In this document: positions 29,437 through 41,000 of the stretch, piece after piece
Layout of the letters: every line of letters starts with the position of its first letter
Position numbering within the stretch: the first letter of the stretch is position 1
Source of the DNA: Cristatella mucedo
Taxonomy: Eukaryota > Bryozoa > Phylactolaemata > Cristatellidae
Length of the DNA stretch: 52,500 nt
Reading direction: 5' to 3'
Assembly (NCBI GenBank): GCA_009760855.2
Contig: WPIO01000056.1
Span: 2,440,001-2,492,500 of the forward strand
Position numbers and translations under genes: made by a program
Notes under the pieces: model-generated
Told to the model about the DNA's origin: nothing
Databases searched by the model: none
Seen by the model: only the letters and a program-made list of their open reading frames with translations

Positions 29437-31666
29437 TGTACCTAGGCTAGGTTCGGTTGGCTGAGACAGGACGGCTGTAATGTGGTAAGGGTCGCCGGCT
29501 AGGTCGGGGTCGGACCTACGGCATGTCCGGATGTGCGGTGACGTGACGTCACCGGGGCTCTTGGGTACGAGAAGTTGGCCGAGTAAGTCGTGGTGTTGGA
29601 GGCTTCCGGTCTCGCCGAGTTATGCACCTGGATGGTTGCAGGCGTGCTCCGGCGGTGATAAATTTTTGTGACCCTGGCGTGACGAACATTTTTAGCAACC
29701 TTGTATTTTGCATGCGTGATTTTTATTTTGAATGTGTGTACATGGATAGTGGTTTCGGGTGGTATATTAAAAACGCTGCCGGTAGCAGCCTTTACGTCGT
29801 GGTGCTTACATCACTGAGTCGGATGAGTAGACTAGGTCAGGGTGTTCCTTATTGGCGGGTAGACCGGGGTCAATAATTTTCAGCTGTCGCTATGACAGCT
29901 GGAGAGCAGTAAGGTATAGTCGCTTGTTTTAGTCCGTGCCAGGGAGAAGAACTGCAGTTCATAGCGTGCTTGTCTACGCTGTCTTGGGTCGAAATAATAC
30001 GATTATCATAAGTTGTAGACAATAGCAATGTTGCCGGGCTCAGGAAAATCAACTGCTGAAAGCCAGCCCTGCGCTTGGCGTGAAGGCTGCCTGTCGACAC
30101 TGAATGCGACCTGCAGGAATGCAGCTTGGACGATCCAGGTGAAGGCTAATGATTGTCATCGACCCACTTCCACGTACCACCTGCATCATCGCCATTGAAC
30201 GACCAAGCCGAGGAGTTGAACCAGCTACGACTGCCGCCAGAGGATCAGACAGCAGCCCAGTGCGCTCCCAGATGAGCTAGCCCCATCGGAAGCCAACTCG
30301 TTATTGATGGACTGTTCATGTGCTGTGCCGCGCAAGCCATTAAGCTGGTTTGGTCCAGCGATTAAGGTGCTCGCTCCGACCACGGTCTGACTGGGGTCGT
30401 GGGCTTGAGCCCCGAGGCATATGTGAAGCGCCTGAATAGAGATTAAGTTCTCTTGGGGCGCTATATAAATGAATTATATAATTATATATATTAAAAGTGG
30501 ACGGTGCCCTTTGTCTGTTTTGTGTTGTAGGGGAGGATCACGTTGACTCCGATCACATCGTGCAGCAAGGAGAGTTAGAGATTTGCAGTGAACAAGGCTC
30601 ATCTGCGAAGCAGTTCGAGTGATCCAGGCTGACGCTACGAGAGAGGACACCGACTAGACAGTACGGCAACCGGAGCAGCAACATACGTCTTCCCCGAACT
30701 GGATCTTCTGCGAGAACTTTGTGGCTTAGTGATTCTTGCATAGAGAAGCTTGATGACTTTTGTAACCACGACGTCTTCTAAGCGCGTTTAGGATACGGCT
30801 TGTTCTGCAGCCACACTGAGCATCTTAAAGCCTCTGTGATGGCTTCATGGCTCGACCTGTGGTGGGACTATAGCAGACACGAGGACGTGTTTCCCCCGGA
30901 GGCGGACATATGTACCCAGGCTAGGTTCGCTTGGCTGGGACAGGACGGCTGTAATGTGGTAAGGGTCACCGGCTAGGTCGGGGTCGGACCTACGGCATGG
31001 CCGGATGTGCGGCGACGTGACGTCACCGGGGCTCATGGTTAGGAGAAGTTGGCCGAGTAAGTCGTGGTGTTGGAGGCTCCCGGTCTCGCCGAGTTATGCA
31101 GCTGGATGGTTGCAGGCGTGCTACGGCGATGCGGCCACGCACGCAAGGCAACGAGTGCCCAAGTCCCGAGCGGAGCTGGATAGCTCGCTCGTTGTTATGA
31201 ATTGGTTATGACTTGTTATTTTCCGCGTTCCTCGTGTAGCCGGTTCGTGACCCTCACCCCCGTATGTTAGCGTCTTTCGGCGGAAGCTCTCGACTGTGGT
31301 GGACGTCGACTCCGACTAGCCACGCAGTTATTCAGCTAGCCGGACCTTTTACGGCGTACGCTCGTACTTTTGGATTCGGAGTCGGTACAACGGCGGGACT
31401 GCGGAAGCCGACAGACCAACAAACACCTTTGTTCGCGCTTGCGGCGTCGTCTCGCGCCCCTATCATATACTTTGTGTAGGACCTTCCCCTGTAGACTTGT
31501 TTAGTTCCCCTGACTCTTTTGGCGCATGCGATATTATAAAGAGGTCTAACCTGACGGCCGCTCGTCTTACCCTAGCTCAGCGGCAAGGCGAGCGTGGCAG
31601 CGTGGCCGGAGTATGGCGGGGTTTGACGGGAATCAGCCTCTGACCCCTGGAACTCGGCTACAAACA
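29437..31666 (+). mobile_element. candidate decayed LTR element (non-coding)
   Basis: About 220 bp beginning TGTACCTAGGCTAGGTTCG at 29437 recurs directly at 30911 with high similarity. The right copy continues to a TATTATAAAGAGG TATA-like word near 31532 and to CTACAAACA at 31666, giving TG...CA ends. A purine-rich GGAGGCGGACA lies just before the right copy. No protease, integrase or reverse transcriptase frame is present between the repeats. The left repeat diverges after about 220 bp, so two separate fragments of one repeat family remain an alternative. Confidence 0.45.
30341..30494 (+). mobile_element. SINE family A
   Basis: Complete head, body and CGCTATATAAATGAATTAT tail, inserted between the two LTR-like repeats. 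Confidence 0.9.
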
Positions 31667-32409
31667 TATACTTAATAATTATCTATTTTCCAATAAAAGT
31701 TGTTGGCTTATGTCTGATAATCCTTTTGCTAACTATGCAGCTACACAGTCGCTTAGGAAGGCACGAAATCCCGGCTTCCCACCGTGGTTTCAAAACCATC
31801 GCAAGCCATTTACGAGCAGCCGCCATCTTTCCCCACTGAATTATTGTTTATCGGCAGAAGCGGAGTAAGAGGGCGGTGCGGGACAGATGTCCATCGGCAG
31901 CAAGGCCACAGGGTCGCCAAAAGGTGAAATGGATTGTGCGTATTTTTTGTGAGAAACTTCATTGTGTGAGAATTCCAACCGTAATTTAAAGCAAGTCGTT
32001 ATTTCAATGTACTTGACTGTTGCTGGCTGAGCTAGCTAAGCATGATTGCAGACTTAGACCGAGCTGTAGCTTGACGCTATATCGGCACACACGCGACGTA
32101 ACGGATACACCGTGCGAGCTTCGACAACCAAGTTTTCGGCTGGCGACGCAGCATATCAAGCACATATTTGCGCAATAACGGTACGGCCGTTCGCGTCTGC
32201 GACCGCTGCCTGCCACAGGCCGTCTGCGTCGCGTCAAGAGTGAGCCCGGCCTGCTACGCCGCGTCAAAGGCGAGCCAGCGTGCACCGCGGCTGAGACGGA
32301 CACACGGTCAGACCGCACAAGCTGAGCTTAACTGCGCCGCGCCAGCTCGTCGCATGCGCCCTAGCTCATCGGGTTTACTGCAGTGTTGTTACTGCAATGC
32401 TCCGCGATT
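31667..32409. other. spacer, nothing recognised
   Basis: No gene supported. GC rises locally near 32170-32370. Confidence 0.4.
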
Positions 32410-32419
32410 ATCAACTACG

Positions 32420-32581
32420 AGCTTGACAGCTGAGCCTCGATTAGTAACTAAGAACTGTGCCCCGCAGAATTGGAACGCTAATAAGATAAGTCGCGATAAG
32501 CCGAGGCTTATGAGCAGCATGCTTACATAATTATGTACGATAGTGATTATTGTGCGACTTATGCCCTGGCTGCTATATAAT
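32420..32581 (+). promoter_or_regulatory. TRIM unit 2 promoter
   Basis: Block CTTGACAGCTGAGCCTCGAT, AGATAAG at 32484, CGATAAG at 32494, GAGGCTTATGAG, then TATATAAT at 32574-32581. Confidence 0.72.
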
Positions 32582-32603
32582 ACTTGTGCCTCACAGCAGT
32601 CGC

Positions 32604-32630
32604 AGTCTTGGAGCAACGGTATTCCCGTCG
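32604..32630 (+). other. TRIM unit 2 non-coding first exon (approximate 5-prime end)
   Basis: Ends in CCGTCG before donor GTGAGT at 32631, 57 bases after the TATA start, identical spacing to unit 1. Likely acceptor TTCCTAAG ending at 34217. Confidence 0.6.
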
Positions 32631-32954
32631 GTGAGTCTAGCGCTGAGCGCGAGCTTTTGCAAGTCTGTTAAGGAGTTGGCTAGACGTCACGTGTGTGAGT
32701 CGTCCATAGAATTCGCGCTATTGTTGTGCCTTTACTGCTGAGGTTTAGTTGCTAGCGCTTAGACATCAAGCGCTGTGGTTTTAGCCTTGGCATATTGCTA
32801 GCTTCAGGTAAATGCACGTTGAATGCCTTGTGGTGCGACCCGATTTAGCGAGGATTGCACGGTTGAATGAACCTTACATGCCTACCTATTGGATCCTCTC
32901 TCCCACCAGGCGAAGAGTAATATCACTTGCTATTCGGTATCTAATCGCTTAATT

Positions 32955-33105
32955 GCCGAGCTGGTTTGGTCTAGTGGTTACGGTGCTTACCCCCGACCTA
33001 GGTCTGACTGAGGTTGTGGGCTCGAGCCCCGAGGCATACGTGAAGCGCCTGAATAGAGATAAAGTTCTCTTGGGGCGCTATACAAATGAATTATATTTTT
33101 TTTAT
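32955..33105 (+). mobile_element. SINE family A
   Basis: Head GCCGAGCTGGTTTGGTC, body GAAGCGCCTGAATAGAGATA, tail GGGGCGCTATACAAATGAAT. Not present in units 1 or 3 at this site. Confidence 0.9.
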
Positions 33106-33479
33106 GCAGTTATAAAGCAGTTGTTGACCTTGCTCAACAACTGCTTTATTTTGTATTAGTTAGTTGTGGGCGTTGGGCAAGCCGACTTAACTCAGTCCGG
33201 GAATTGTGGAAACAGCACTCTAGGATATCGTAACCAACGAATTCCCGTAGATGGCAGCGGGTTGTCAAAAGAGCAAATTAGTGCGTGGCTGTTTTTAGTT
33301 GGTTAGGAACTCCATTAGACCGCACTTCCGGCTTCCAGTCGACTGCTTAAACCCGTCAAATGTCTAGGTGTACGGCCCTCTTACTCTACGACCTCGGCCG
33401 CACTCAACCAAAGCTTAGGTACAAAATCTGGCCGATTCAGAATACAGTGCGTCTGAGCCTGCGGTTACAGAAAATACAA

Positions 33480-33560
33480 TAATAGTAATAATATTAATAA
33501 TAATAAGCAATACATTTGATATAACGCCCTAAAAGAACTCAGTCTCTTTGTAGATACTTT
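33480..33560 (-). mobile_element. LINE/SINE 3-prime tail fragment
   Basis: ATT/AAT repeats, then the inverted tail with ACGCCCTAAAAGAACTCAGT. Confidence 0.65.
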
Positions 33561-34242
33561 TATTTGGTGCAAAAGAAGTACGATCAAATAAGACCATTGT
33601 GTAGAGAATAGCTGCCACACAGCTGGTCCCATTCTCTACACGATTAAAAGCAGCAAAATGTCAAGGCAACGATGCACGGCTTGCGTGTCAGTTGCATATG
33701 TGTTGTTTCCAGTGGAAAATTGTGGAATCATTTTTAGTAATTTTGATCTGCTCTTGGCCTAGGCATCGATACGATTCCTTGCTATTAAATCAATCTCACG
33801 TTGATCTATTATTACTATGCTCTGCTAAGAATAAAGTACTTGACAATAATTTTGCGTTGCCAGTGTATTGGTAGTCACTACAGTATTCTCTCTGTCAGTT
33901 GACCTAGATCACATACTACCAAATATCTACATCTTGGAATGAATTTGTCGTGTCTAGACACAAGGATAAGATAGCTAGCAGTAGCGGCTGGTGTAGCCAA
34001 AAGGCTTTCGCCCAAATATGAAAGAATTGCAAGTTACATAGTATGAAAAAGTGACATTTCTTGAAAGTTTATCTGTCCAATCAGTCGAGTCCACCTGTAG
34101 TGAATAAGTAGGTCTGCTGTAGAGCTTTTTCTGTCTGTCCAGTGTGATTGAAGTTGACTCATTTGTATAACTTGAGTAGCTGCTCTGTTAGCCGGATTCC
34201 TATTGTACCTTCCTAAGGTTACTCATTGCACAAGAGCTTTCA
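33561..34242. other. TRIM unit 2, 5-prime intron end
   Basis: Homologous to the corresponding parts of units 1 and 3. ATG of copy 1 is ATT here (34225-34227). Confidence 0.55.
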
Positions 34243-37200
34243 ATGCATCGACTTGCATCAATAGATGAACGCCTGCTTTCTTGCATCGTCTGTGGACAAA
34301 TTGCACAACAGCCTCTGCTGCTGCGCTGCCTTCATAGCTGCTGCAACGGCTGCGCCGACCGTGCTACAGCAGCAGAAGGCACGATGAGCATGCACTGTAC
34401 AGCTTGTGATGTACCCACCGACTTCAGTTCAGTAAAGCATCACAATGGTTTTATCACCGAGTTGGTGAGACGTATTGCAATGCTTAGAGATATTGACAAG
34501 TGCAGCTTCTGCAGCAAAGACGGAAGCCCTGAAAAACCAGCAGATGTATGGTGCCAGCAGTGCCGGAGTTCCCTGTGCACAGCCTGCTTGCTTGGCCATA
34601 ACCGATACATCAAGAGTCACACGACGATTGCGCTTGCACAGATCACTAGCTGGAGTGAATTTCTGCAGGCCGCAGCCCAGCAGCAGTGCCTTCTGCACCA
34701 GAAGCCGTTGGATCTGTTGTGCTTTGATTGCAAGCAAGCCAAGTGCCCCGACTGCTCCAGGCAGTGTGAGGTCTCGGGTCACTCGGCTCCACGGCTGCTG
34801 AAGGGACCCAAAGCCGACGCTTACGTAAAGGATGCAAGGTCAAGCATCCTGCATCTGCTTGACCTTGTGAATGGCAAAACGTTCCAGCTGCTACAGACCA
34901 CGAATCTGGTCAAAGAAGTAAAATCGGCTGGTGCCGTCATTCTGGACGAGCTTAAGACAAGGAAAAGGTATGCAGTGGAAGCTCTGAGTAAAGCCTTCGA
35001 TGATTGTGAGAGTAAGCTTAAGGATTGCTACGGCCAGGTCGAGAAGAACACTGCCGTCCTGCAAAACCTGGCCGAAAACCTTCACCAGTCTGTGCAGCAT
35101 GCGTCCACATACATCAGAAGCCTCACGGAAGCAGCTTGTGACGTTGATCTGCTAGACCAGCACGTGACATTTTGGTCACGTCTAGAAGTGCTTTCTAAAC
35201 AGCTGGACAGTTTCACAGATATTCCAGCTTCGAAAGAGCTCGTAGCACTGACTGGATCTCTGCCTGAGGATTTAAACAAAGTGGTTGCCTCGTGGATAGG
35301 ATCTCCCAAGATGACTGCAGGTAACTGCCTACGATTACCTTCTGCCGTTGCTTTGGCTCAACATGCTGACATGCAACTCTTGCCGACTTTCACAGTGGCA
35401 TCCTTGAGACGTTTTTACTTGTAGACTGTCTTGACAGAATCATTGCCGAAGTTGTATCCTCTCAGGATGTTTATAGAGCTGTTAACGTTGCAGGTGAGCT
35501 CACATTGTTTGGGCACGTTACCAATAAACCACTTTTGGTGCCGAGCCACTAGTTTGCTAGCTGCATGGTTCTGAGTGCTGCTGACAGGCATGCTTGACGT
35601 ATGTACCTGAAATGGTTGACACAGTACTGCTTTCCGTTAGTGATCCTTTGCTGGATCTCCCACATTTGAACTGGAATCAACTCTGTCATCTCTGCCACTA
35701 TGCATGCTGTTGTGTCGGCTAGTTTATTGCAAGCATTATGAGCATCAACTATCCGATCCCTTTACCTTAATGACTTTCGCTTACTCCTGTGCCAAGACAC
35801 AGCTGATAGATGTCGTTGGCTTTGTACACATCCATTACTTAGATTACTTAGTGGATGATCGATCGAATCTAAAAGGATGTGATTGGTCTTAAGTTCTTTT
35901 CCGTTTACCTAGCGATGACATGGGATTGAATCTAATTGATCTTTGCATATAGGCTATGACCTCGGTAACATCATTGACTGGAGTAGGCATCTCCAGTAGA
36001 CTGTGAGCCAATATGTGTTCTTTGTGTGCAGCAGTAGTCCTTAGCTAGATCAGTTCTTTACAGAAAAACTGCTCACTGTAAGCAGTGCACCTTGCACTAT
36101 AATAAATCATGTGCATTATCTTTAAGGCTTAACTAGTGTTTCAAACAAAACTCAAGGTTAGTTTTATAGTAAACCTTTAGCGATTTTTTATGAAGAATCT
36201 TAGTACTAGAGACGATTTACTCGCCAAATTTAGAAGTAGAATGAAACAGATTTTTCCGAATAACCACCGGCTTTCCAGCATAAACCTGTATATTATTTGG
36301 CTCACACGGAGAATAGATAGAGACTTTTCTGAATGGTCTTAAGTGAAGACGCAGCGCCTAATAACGGCTACTGCAATGCATTTAAGCAGGATCTGGTGAA
36401 GTAACATTTTGGAATATAAGTGTAATAGCCGAGGAGAACCCTTACTTAAAGCTCAAGAAATTAGCAGTTAAATATTGTAGATTTACTCTTTAGAGTCGTC
36501 TCCGTTCGACTTCAAAAATCGTGGACCCATAAAAACCATGAACATGTAAATGTTGATTATTTAGAAACTTTCTAACGGAATTATTGCAATCTGCTTACAT
36601 TATATTTTATCATAGGGTTAAGGGTTTCATGCTGCAACAGCCGAAGTCTGTTCCAATATATTCATGACATCGTCAGGAGAAATGATGCTAGCATCCTTAC
36701 ATCCTCGGCCCCGCTAGGATTGCCTGTAGCAATTCATTACATTCATGTTAAGACTACCTATGGGTCATATATAACAACAATATTATTGAGCCTGTATGTG
36801 GTTCGCCTTATGTGATTGTCATCATACTAGAAATGCATCCACTAGTAACTAACAGTTAGGGTGATAAGCTGTCATTCTTTGAAGCCGTCCTCAAATATCC
36901 CTTGCTTTACTACTTGATTTCCACGGTCTTCTCGAATAATCCGCGTTATTTTTAGCATCTATTATGATTGGCAATTGCAGTTTAATGGCTTTCATATCCT
37001 AACCGAAAGTAGCTTAAACAGTCAGAGTGTGGTTTAAAGTATGGGCAATTTCTGTGGCTTTTCCGCGCTTCAGAATTCCATCATTATATGCAAATAGCCT
37101 TGTGGGTAACGAGGCTTACTACCAGTAAAAGCCGGTAAAAACAATCGCCTGCAGCAAGACTTAAATCCACGACCTTAAAGATCTTAAATCCACGACGTAT

Positions 37201-39405
37201 TCGACCGCGAAGTTGGAGCAGCTAATCGCTGGGTTAAAACAGTGGGAGTTTGTATGCTGCTGTCTGAAAGATCGAGGCTCGAGGCTGCTACAGAAACGTT
37301 CTTGGTCGCTCGTGCTTGAGATATCTACGGATCAAACTAGCTACAATTCGTACATGGCGCTGAACATCCGGCGAGGGATGGAGTAGATATAGATAGGCAG
37401 CAGGGTCATTGTAAGTACAGTGCATGCCGTCGGGCACCTGGCCCAATAGGGCTAGAAACTTACCCTCCCTTCGTTGACCACTTATATAGCCTTCAGCTAC
37501 CACCGCAGGTTGTATCGTCTTCGTTGCTTGTTTCCCATATATTTCAGCGGAGTTTAGCCCTGTAGCCATCTTGTCTGTCTCAAGACGAGTTCATGTTTCA
37601 TTAAACTATGTAAAAATATATATATTTCGTTCACATGGCACCCTAAGGGAAGTTAATCTCTATTCAGGTGCTTCATACGTGCCACGGGGCTCGAGTCCGC
37701 GGCCTCGGCCAGACCTTGGTCGGGGCTGGCACCTTTACCACTGGCCAAACCCGGCAATTAGGAGAAAGGGAGGTCGTACTTGAGACTGATTGTGGAAATG
37801 CAACACTTTCCGGTTACTCATTCTCTCTAGCCTTATTTGACAGTAGCAGGCAAGTTATACTGTCGATCGCTGCGACCAAGCTTCTGTGCACCATGTCATT
37901 TCTTCACTGTCCTTTGGTCATAGCCCAGGGATAAGAAAGTGGCAGGTGATCAAGTATTTCCAACTGCACGCAAGGCTGATAACTGCCTAGGCTCTGTTGC
38001 ACCTGTTTAAACGAGGTAGTTAGACAAGCCGGTCTATTCCTTGCCCCGGGGTTCTAGCCTCATGGTAAGGTGCTCCTACTTTACGACCGACGTATTAAAG
38101 GTCATAAGGATTGCCTGAATGTTAATGGGTAAAAAAAAGGTAATTTTTTCGTACTGGAGATTAACTTTGACTGAGGCTGCAAAAAAGTATTCACCGTGTG
38201 AGATATAATTGACGTCACTACTTGAGGCTTTTCAGGGTAGTACTCAACTGTTTGAGCTGTTGCTCTTGCTATTGCAACAGCACGGGGCTTGAAGGCTTTA
38301 GTGATAGCTTGCCACACGGAGCCTAACGAAGCCGTGCTGCTGTAATCGAACCGTATTGGTTGCATCATGCTAGGGCTGGGATTGAGCTCTACTTATTTCC
38401 TGCTCAATGAAAGAACAAAGATTCGGAGGTGGGCAATCGAAGACTGTCATTGTGCAGGTCCTTGCTGACAGGTTGAGCGAACTAGACTTGCAGCTGTAGT
38501 CATCTGCAGCACTGTTCCACACCCTGAGTGTGGCCGAATGCATGTGTGGCCTATATCGGGAATGTGAGCCAAGTATAGTAAACTTGTAAATCGTTCATGC
38601 TGTTTACTGTACTGAGGCCTAGCCAACTTAAGCAAAGCTCTTTCGGTCACCTTGTCCAGCTGCTGTGACTCAGCTCAGCACTAAGAATAAAAAGTCACAG
38701 CAGATGCATGCACTATCAGGTTAACAATAATACCAATCAAATTGCAAGGGTCCAGTAGTGGTTTCTTCAGTCACCAACGGCAATGTGATATGCATCTTTT
38801 ATAATAATGATAATAATAATGTACTTGATAAAGCGCCCTCAGAGAACTTAATCTCTTTCTAGGCGCTTTACATTTGCTGCAAAATATGCACTCTGTGTCA
38901 CTGTTGCCTCTATTGACTCAATGCAGCACTCGTTACAGCAGAGGAGCCGCCAGTCCTGCACTTCGACCCTGCACGCAGCAGCTTCCAGACGCATTTCTCT
39001 TGCTACGACTCTTCTGTAACGTCAGACGGAAATCTGCTGCTAGCTGCAGGGAAGCACAGCCTGAAGGAATACAGCATGATCGGCAGCGAGCTGAGCACGT
39101 GGAGACCTGCGAGGCTGAGCGATGGAAAGGACGACTCGGTCACAGTAGTGCGGTCTCTAGAGGACAGACGAGCCGTTGTAGGCTTGTTCCATTCACAGAT
39201 TGTCCTGCTTCTCAGACGCAGCTCTGCTGCTGCTGCTGCTGATGGCGATCCGATGTGGCTCGAGGAGAGACGTGTCGCTGTGCTGAGACGTGTCGCTGTG
39301 CTGCAGTCCCGTTCCTCGAAGCTATCCGTGCTCGGCGACCTGATGGCTGTGACTGAGTGCACTCCGTGGCCTGATCGCCAAGATCGCTTACACGTGTGTA
39401 ACTGA
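34243..39405 (+). CDS. TRIM-like protein, copy 2, with C-terminal propeller-like domain
   Basis: Probable RING E3 ligase. Three exons, 34243-35320, 35425-35493 and 38939-39405, all join in phase 1 and sum to 1614 bases, 537 residues plus stop TGA. Sites: CAG/GTAACT ... CTTGTAG; CAG/GTGAGC ... CGTTACAG. RING (CIVC...RCLHSCCNGC...CTAC), B-box 1 (CSFC...WCQQC...CTAC...H) and B-box 2 (CLLH...CFDC...CPDC) keep their zinc ligands, followed by a helical region. Exon 3 encodes a beta-rich segment (LLLAAGKHSLKEYS, VLGDLMAVTE) resembling propeller blades; it stops about 180 residues before the end of the homologous frame in copy 3. The start differs from copy 1: that ATG is ATT here, and the seventh codon has become ATG. 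Two AATAAA words follow at 39508 and 39515. An extra exon inside the 3.4-kb last intron is not excluded. Confidence 0.8.
35425..35493 (+). CDS. TRIM copy 2, exon 2
   Basis: Sixty-nine bases, phase 1 to phase 1, starting DCLDR and ending at donor GTGAGC. Confidence 0.75.
35494..37627. other. TRIM copy 2, last intron, proximal part
   Basis: Homologous to 25.8-27.58 kb and to 43.3-44.4 kb. No exon recognised. Confidence 0.5.
37628..37756 (-). mobile_element. SINE family A, shared with unit 1
   Basis: Reverse-strand copy at the position equivalent to 27585-27722. No counterpart seen in unit 3. Confidence 0.85.
37757..38800. other. TRIM copy 2, last intron, distal part
   Basis: An island at 38440-38580 is conserved with 44460-44610 in unit 3 (ACTTGCAGCTG..GTCATCT, CTGTT.CAC). 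No consistent exon frame could be built. Confidence 0.45.
38808..38885 (-). mobile_element. LINE/SINE 3-prime tail fragment
   Basis: AATAATAAT then GATAAAGCGCCCTCAGAGAA and CTAGGCGCTTTACATTTGCT. It ends about 50 bases before the exon 3 acceptor. Confidence 0.8.
38939..39405 (+). CDS. TRIM copy 2, exon 3 (C-terminal domain)
   Basis: Follows acceptor CGTTACAG. The phase-1 join (G + CA) opens a 155-codon frame through EEPPVLHFDP to TGA. The same acceptor context and frame start recur in copy 3 at 45269. Confidence 0.75.
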
Positions 39406-39507
39406 TACAAAAGCTTTGTAGTTAATAATCAAATTCTCTGCCGAGGTTCACATACGAAGTGGAGCGGCTCATCAACGAGCCATAAACTCAATAATCAATG
39501 GAACAGC

Positions 39508-39520
39508 AATAAACAATAAA
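39508..39520 (+). terminator. poly(A) signals, TRIM copy 2
   Basis: AATAAA at 39508-39513 and 39515-39520, about 100 bases after the stop. Confidence 0.7.
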
Positions 39521-39589
39521 ACCACAGTTCTTCAAATCTCATCCGGTTCACGGCTTGCGGTTATGTTATTGCCCAGCGATTTTTAGCTA

Positions 39590-39815
39590 TGACCTTGACA
39601 GCTGAACCTCGATTAAGAACTAAGAGCTTTGGCGCTGAATTAGAACGCTTACTAAATAGCCTTAGGCGAGGCTTATACGCAGAATGTTTACAGGATTATT
39701 TATGATAGTGATTATTTCGTGACTTATGGCTTGGCTGCTATAGAAGGCTTGTGCCTGACCACAGTTGTAGTCTTCGAGCAACGGTCTGCCTTTAAGCGTG
39801 AGCTTCTGTAAGTTC
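39590..39815 (+). promoter_or_regulatory. orphan decayed copy of the TRIM promoter block
   Basis: CCTTGACAGCTGAACCTCGA, then GGCTTGGCTGCTATAGAAGG (TATA box disrupted) and GCGTGAGCTTCTGTAAG. Followed within 200 bases by the unit 3 promoter, so two promoter blocks stand in tandem. Confidence 0.75.
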
Positions 39816-40009
39816 TATTTTGCAGAACATTTTAACAAGGGGAGGGGGCGCCGTTTATAGCATCGTCCCCTGGCGCCGAAAGGTCTCATTTCTACGCCGC
39901 TATTTATCGAGCTATTTATCCACCAAGCCAAACTTGCGGATATCTCACTGTCTATTTCATACATCATCTGCAAGTGCCTCAATGGCCGCGATTAAGAACT
40001 AGGAACTTA

Positions 40010-40228
40010 ACTGTTGAGCCTCGATTGAGAACGGTGTGCTTTGCAGCTGTATGAGGACGCTTGTGAGATGGCAGCGATTAGCTGAGGCTTATGTTCAGCA
40101 TTATTTATAATTACTGTTTTGGATTATTAATTATGTTAGTGGTTATTGTGTGACTTATGACCTGGCTGCTATATAAGGCTTGTGCCTGACCGCAGTCGAA
40201 GTCTTGGAGCAACGAGTCTCCCGATCGA
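40010..40228 (+). promoter_or_regulatory. TRIM unit 3 promoter and leader exon, donor mutated
   Basis: TATATAA at 40170-40176. The leader ends CCCGATCG, but the donor is ATGAGT instead of GTGAGT. The GATA words of units 1 and 2 are not intact here. Confidence 0.7.
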
Positions 40229-40909
40229 TGAGTCTAGCGAGCTGAGCGTGAGCTTCTGAAAGCCTGTTAGCGAGTCATCAGGAAGGAAACCTTCCTGTTG
40301 TATCGGCTGTCGAATACAGGCTATTGTTGCGCTTTCACTAGTTTACCAGTACCGTGTTATTGCTAGCGCTGCGAGCGGAAATATTGAGTGCTGTATTTTT
40401 ATCGTTGGCGTATTGCTAGCTGCAGGTCTTCAAAGTTCGTATGCTAGTCTGCTATTTTAGCAGACCTTCCTTAAACAGACGCCAGTGTGTGTTTACTGTA
40501 CTGGTGCTGGATTTTGGGCATAACCAACCGACCCAGTCCGGGATTAGTGGAAACGCTCTAGGATTTCTCGACTGATGACTACGTAAAGATGATTGATTTA
40601 TAAGTGACTTGGGAGCATGTTTTCAAAAAATCGAGTTATAACATGCATGGCTTTACTTGATTAGGAACTCCATAAGATAGTACTTCCAGCCGAAAAACGC
40701 ATCTATTTTTCAGAAAAACGCATTTATCAAAGCATTTAGTGAATCCATGTGCTTCATTCTGAGTGTGCGTACAAGTGTTGACACTGAGCATGATGCTACA
40801 AACCGTATTTGCTGACGATAACGATGCGCATGTCTCCTCTAACCTCTCTCCTCTAACCCTGCTGTGCTTGCTGACATCGAGCATTCTACCACTAATCATT
40901 CGATCGTGC

Positions 40910-41000
40910 TTCTTTTACAGAATACCTTAAGTGCCCAGAAAGAGAATTAGTTACCAGCGGGTGCAATACAAATGTATGGTTATTATATTATTATTATAGT
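40910..41000 (+). mobile_element. LINE/SINE 3-prime tail fragment
   Basis: AAGTGCCCAGAAAGAGAATT, a diverged GCGGGTGCAATACAAAT word, then ATT repeats. Confidence 0.65.

Larger units (their letters stand above)
32410..39520 (+). repeat. TRIM duplication unit 2
   Basis: Same order of promoter, 5-prime intron, coding exons, long intron and final exon as unit 3, and the same as unit 1 up to about 37.95 kb. Confidence 0.87.

Noticed and set aside
38440-38580. Extra TRIM exon between exons 2 and 3
   Set aside because: The phase-1 join from exon 2 gives an immediate TGA in copy 2, and the best-matching plus frame has TAG in copy 2 and an indel in copy 3.
38447-38650. Minus-strand frame conserved with 44461-44667
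   Set aside because: Not called as a gene because the similarity is explained by the duplication and neither frame resembles a known protein; kept as a low-interest finding.
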